From positions 1 to 6,401 of the forward strand of contig JAKAUG010000260.1 of assembly GCA_021827805.1 (NCBI GenBank): a stretch of 6,401 bases of DNA. Reading direction: 5' to 3'. The position numbers were made by a program, and so were the translations under genes. The notes below the pieces were generated by a model. The model was not told the origin of the DNA and made no database searches. It saw only the letters and a program-made list of their open reading frames with translations. This document shows, piece by piece, positions 5,210 to 6,401 of this stretch (its first letter is position 1; every line of letters begins with the position of its first letter). The DNA is from Bacillota bacterium (GTDB lineage Bacteria > Bacillota > Sulfobacillia > RBS10-35 > JAJYVN01).

Positions 5210-5983
5210 TCAGGACGCCTCCACGGCCAGGACGCCCATGATCGCGTAGACCAGGGCCACCAGCCACAGGGACCAGGACGGAAGGCCGATCAGGGGGCTC
5301 GCAACCTCGGCGATCATGGGCAGTGTCCAGCAGGCCAGGCCGACACGCCAGGCCTCCGGCCAGCTCAGGGAGCGCCTGGAAAGCCGTGCGGCCACAAGGC
5401 CGGTCCAGGCCAGCACGGCGGCGCGCACGAGGTCACGCAGGACGCTGTACACGACGTTCAGCAGCGCGCCGAGCCAGATGCCGACGCGTTCGAGTTGCAG
5501 GAGTTCCGCGCCCAACTGGCTGCGGTCCAGCGTGGCCTGGCCCAGCATGGACAGCGGTAGGACTCGGTCGGAACCGGCCAGGGGGCCCGGACGGATCACC
5601 AGGGAGGAGGCTCCGATGGCCAGCCCGTAGCGAGCCGAGCCCAGGGGGTCAGAGGAGGGGCCGGCGGATGGATCCAGGACCACAGAGGCCCTGCCGTCGG
5701 AGATCCGCACGGGGATGTGCGTGCCGGGGGGCAGCACCAGGGTTCCCTGGGTGATGCGGAAGCTGGGCAGCTCCGGCCAGATCGCGGCCACCGCCCTCAG
5801 CCCCTGGCTGGCGGTCACGGCGACCAGCACCGAGGCCACGACGGCGGTGAACAGGGCCACCAGGAAGAAGGCCGGATACACCCGCGGCGAGTCCGTGGTC
5901 AAGCGGCGATAGGCCGCACCACCAAGCAACCCGGCCCAGATGCGCTGCGGCACCGAGAGTTCCGACCCCGCGGCTCTGCTCAC
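5210..5983 (-). CDS. DUF1189-like membrane protein
   Basis: This 257-residue protein has an N-terminal cytoplasmic region with basic residues, TM1 at about 37-58, a predicted extracellular domain (about 60-165), and then three or four closely packed helices (about 166-200, 214-232 and 236-254). The layout matches DUF1189 proteins of Firmicutes. After TM1 comes a LPSFRITQGTLVLPPG...IPVRISDGRASVVLDPS stretch, corresponding to the family's 'P.f.i.nG.L......P..i' pattern, followed by an 'ig.sslvi.....v.plsml' strand region and an AWRVGLACWTLPMI motif in the penultimate helix. The biochemical function of the family is not known. GTG at 5983 is preceded by GAGG at suitable spacing. It sits 27 bp downstream of the partial minus-strand gene and is probably co-transcribed with it. 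It has no obvious link to the secretion locus. Confidence 0.7.
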   Translation of the reverse strand: MSRAAGSELSVPQRIWAGLLGGAAYRRLTTDSPRVYPAFFLVALFTAVVASVLVAVTASQGLRAVAAIWPELPSFRITQGTLVLPPGTHIPVRISDGRASVVLDPSAGPSSDPLGSARYGLAIGASSLVIRPGPLAGSDRVLPLSMLGQATLDRSQLGAELLQLERVGIWLGALLNVVYSVLRDLVRAAVLAWTGLVAARLSRRSLSWPEAWRVGLACWTLPMIAEVASPLIGLPSWSLWLVALVYAIMGVLAVEAS

Positions 5984-6010
5984 GCTGTGCCTCGTACCCC
6001 TCGCCCTTTC

Positions 6011-6401
6011 TTAGGCTCCCAGGCGGAACCAGCTGGCACGCAAGGGCTGCAGGAAACGGTCCACCACGAAGTTCAGGGCCTTGCGCGTGGTGCGCGGATC
6101 CCCTGCGAGCCGCTCCAGGATACGGTCGAGGCCCAGGCGCTCGGCCAAGGGGTCCTCCGCCGCCCGAGCGTAGCCCCGCGCGGCTTCCTGCTCCCACGCA
6201 TCCATGTCCGTGACGGCCTGCGCGCTGTCCGGGAAGACCCCCGCCAGCAGCAGGGCCACGTCCCCCAGGCGCCGATCCAGGGCGAAGCGGTCCTGCCCGG
6301 TGACCTGCGCGCGCAGGCGCCGCAAATCGCGCAGGTTCAACTCGTGAAAGCGCCGCTGCGCGCGCAGGCGGCCCTGCCCGCCCCGGGGCACACTGTGGAC
6401 G
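6011..6401 (-). CDS. Uncharacterised protein, C-terminal part (runs off the window)
   Basis: This minus-strand frame is open to the window edge and stops at TAA 6013-6011. About 130 residues are visible. A GTG at 6391 could be a start, but the frame continues upstream as V-H-S without a stop and no ribosome binding site can be judged, so it is treated as partial. The visible part appears soluble and largely helical, rich in Arg, Leu and Asp. It includes FHELNLRDLRRLRAQ, RRLGDVALLLAGVFPDS and a C-terminal RKALNFVVDRFLQPLRASWF. The ALLLAGVFPD segment recalls an 'FL.GlFP(d/e)' phrase found in some uncharacterised bacterial and archaeal proteins, but I cannot assign a family. It lies 27 bp upstream of the DUF1189-like gene on the same strand and is probably in an operon with it. 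Confidence 0.6.
   Translation of the reverse strand, partial: VHSVPRGGQGRLRAQRRFHELNLRDLRRLRAQVTGQDRFALDRRLGDVALLLAGVFPDSAQAVTDMDAWEQEAARGYARAAEDPLAERLGLDRILERLAGDPRTTRKALNFVVDRFLQPLRASWFRLGA

Noticed and set aside
4383..5267. Minus-strand open frame antisense to mscL
   Set aside because: The mscL strand is unambiguous; the antisense translation is Arg/Gly-rich with no motifs.
4649..5560. Plus-strand frame of 303 codons from GTG 4649
   Set aside because: It has a good ribosome binding site but runs out of frame through all of mscL and into the convergent gene, with shadow-like composition; only the start region is reported, as a finding.
1..6401. CRISPR arrays, tRNA or rRNA genes, insertion sequences and attachment-site repeats
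   Set aside because: I looked for these and saw no repeat-spacer pattern, tRNA-like fold, transposase motif or direct-repeat pair.

Overview
The window is GC-rich with very dense coding. Its family content suggests a high-GC Firmicute, something like the Symbiobacterium or thermophilic-clostridial lineages. The support is a DUF1189-type membrane protein, a PrgI-type conjugation protein, a VirB4 with Firmicute-style N-terminal motifs, and a glutamine synthetase ending in RPHPYEF. The lineage is an inference; nothing here names a species.

Layout: (1) Positions 1-95 hold the last 30 codons of a plus-strand glutamine synthetase, followed by a 17-bp perfect hairpin (115-151). (2) Positions 152-263 are a short intergenic region with an 8-bp inverted repeat and a weak promoter-like element. 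(3) Positions 264-4101 hold four tightly packed plus-strand genes for a reduced type IV secretion/conjugation apparatus: a VirB2/TrbC-like pilin, a VirB6/TrbL-like polytopic membrane protein, a PrgI-like membrane protein fused to a TraC-like domain, and a VirB4 ATPase with intact Walker motifs. (4) A short single-stranded-DNA-binding protein gene (about 4163-4510) follows in the same direction. Its natural start position holds ACG rather than ATG, behind an excellent ribosome binding site. A 13-bp-stem hairpin (4525-4553) closes the block. (5) Positions 4695-5099 encode a large-conductance mechanosensitive channel, MscL, with a C-terminal CxxC/CxxC zinc ribbon. (6) On the minus strand, converging on mscL, lie a DUF1189-like membrane protein (5210-5983) and, upstream of it, the C-terminal part of an uncharacterised protein that runs off the window edge (6011-6401).

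The pilin, VirB6-like, PrgI-TraC and VirB4 genes are spaced like one transcript and would supply the membrane core and motor of a DNA- or protein-translocating channel. The adjacent SSB is consistent with single-stranded DNA as the substrate. No relaxase, VirD4-type coupling protein, VirB8-like protein, cell-wall hydrolase, integrase or attachment site is visible. The locus therefore looks like a compact, possibly domesticated or partial system lying between ordinary chromosomal genes (a glutamine synthetase and mscL).
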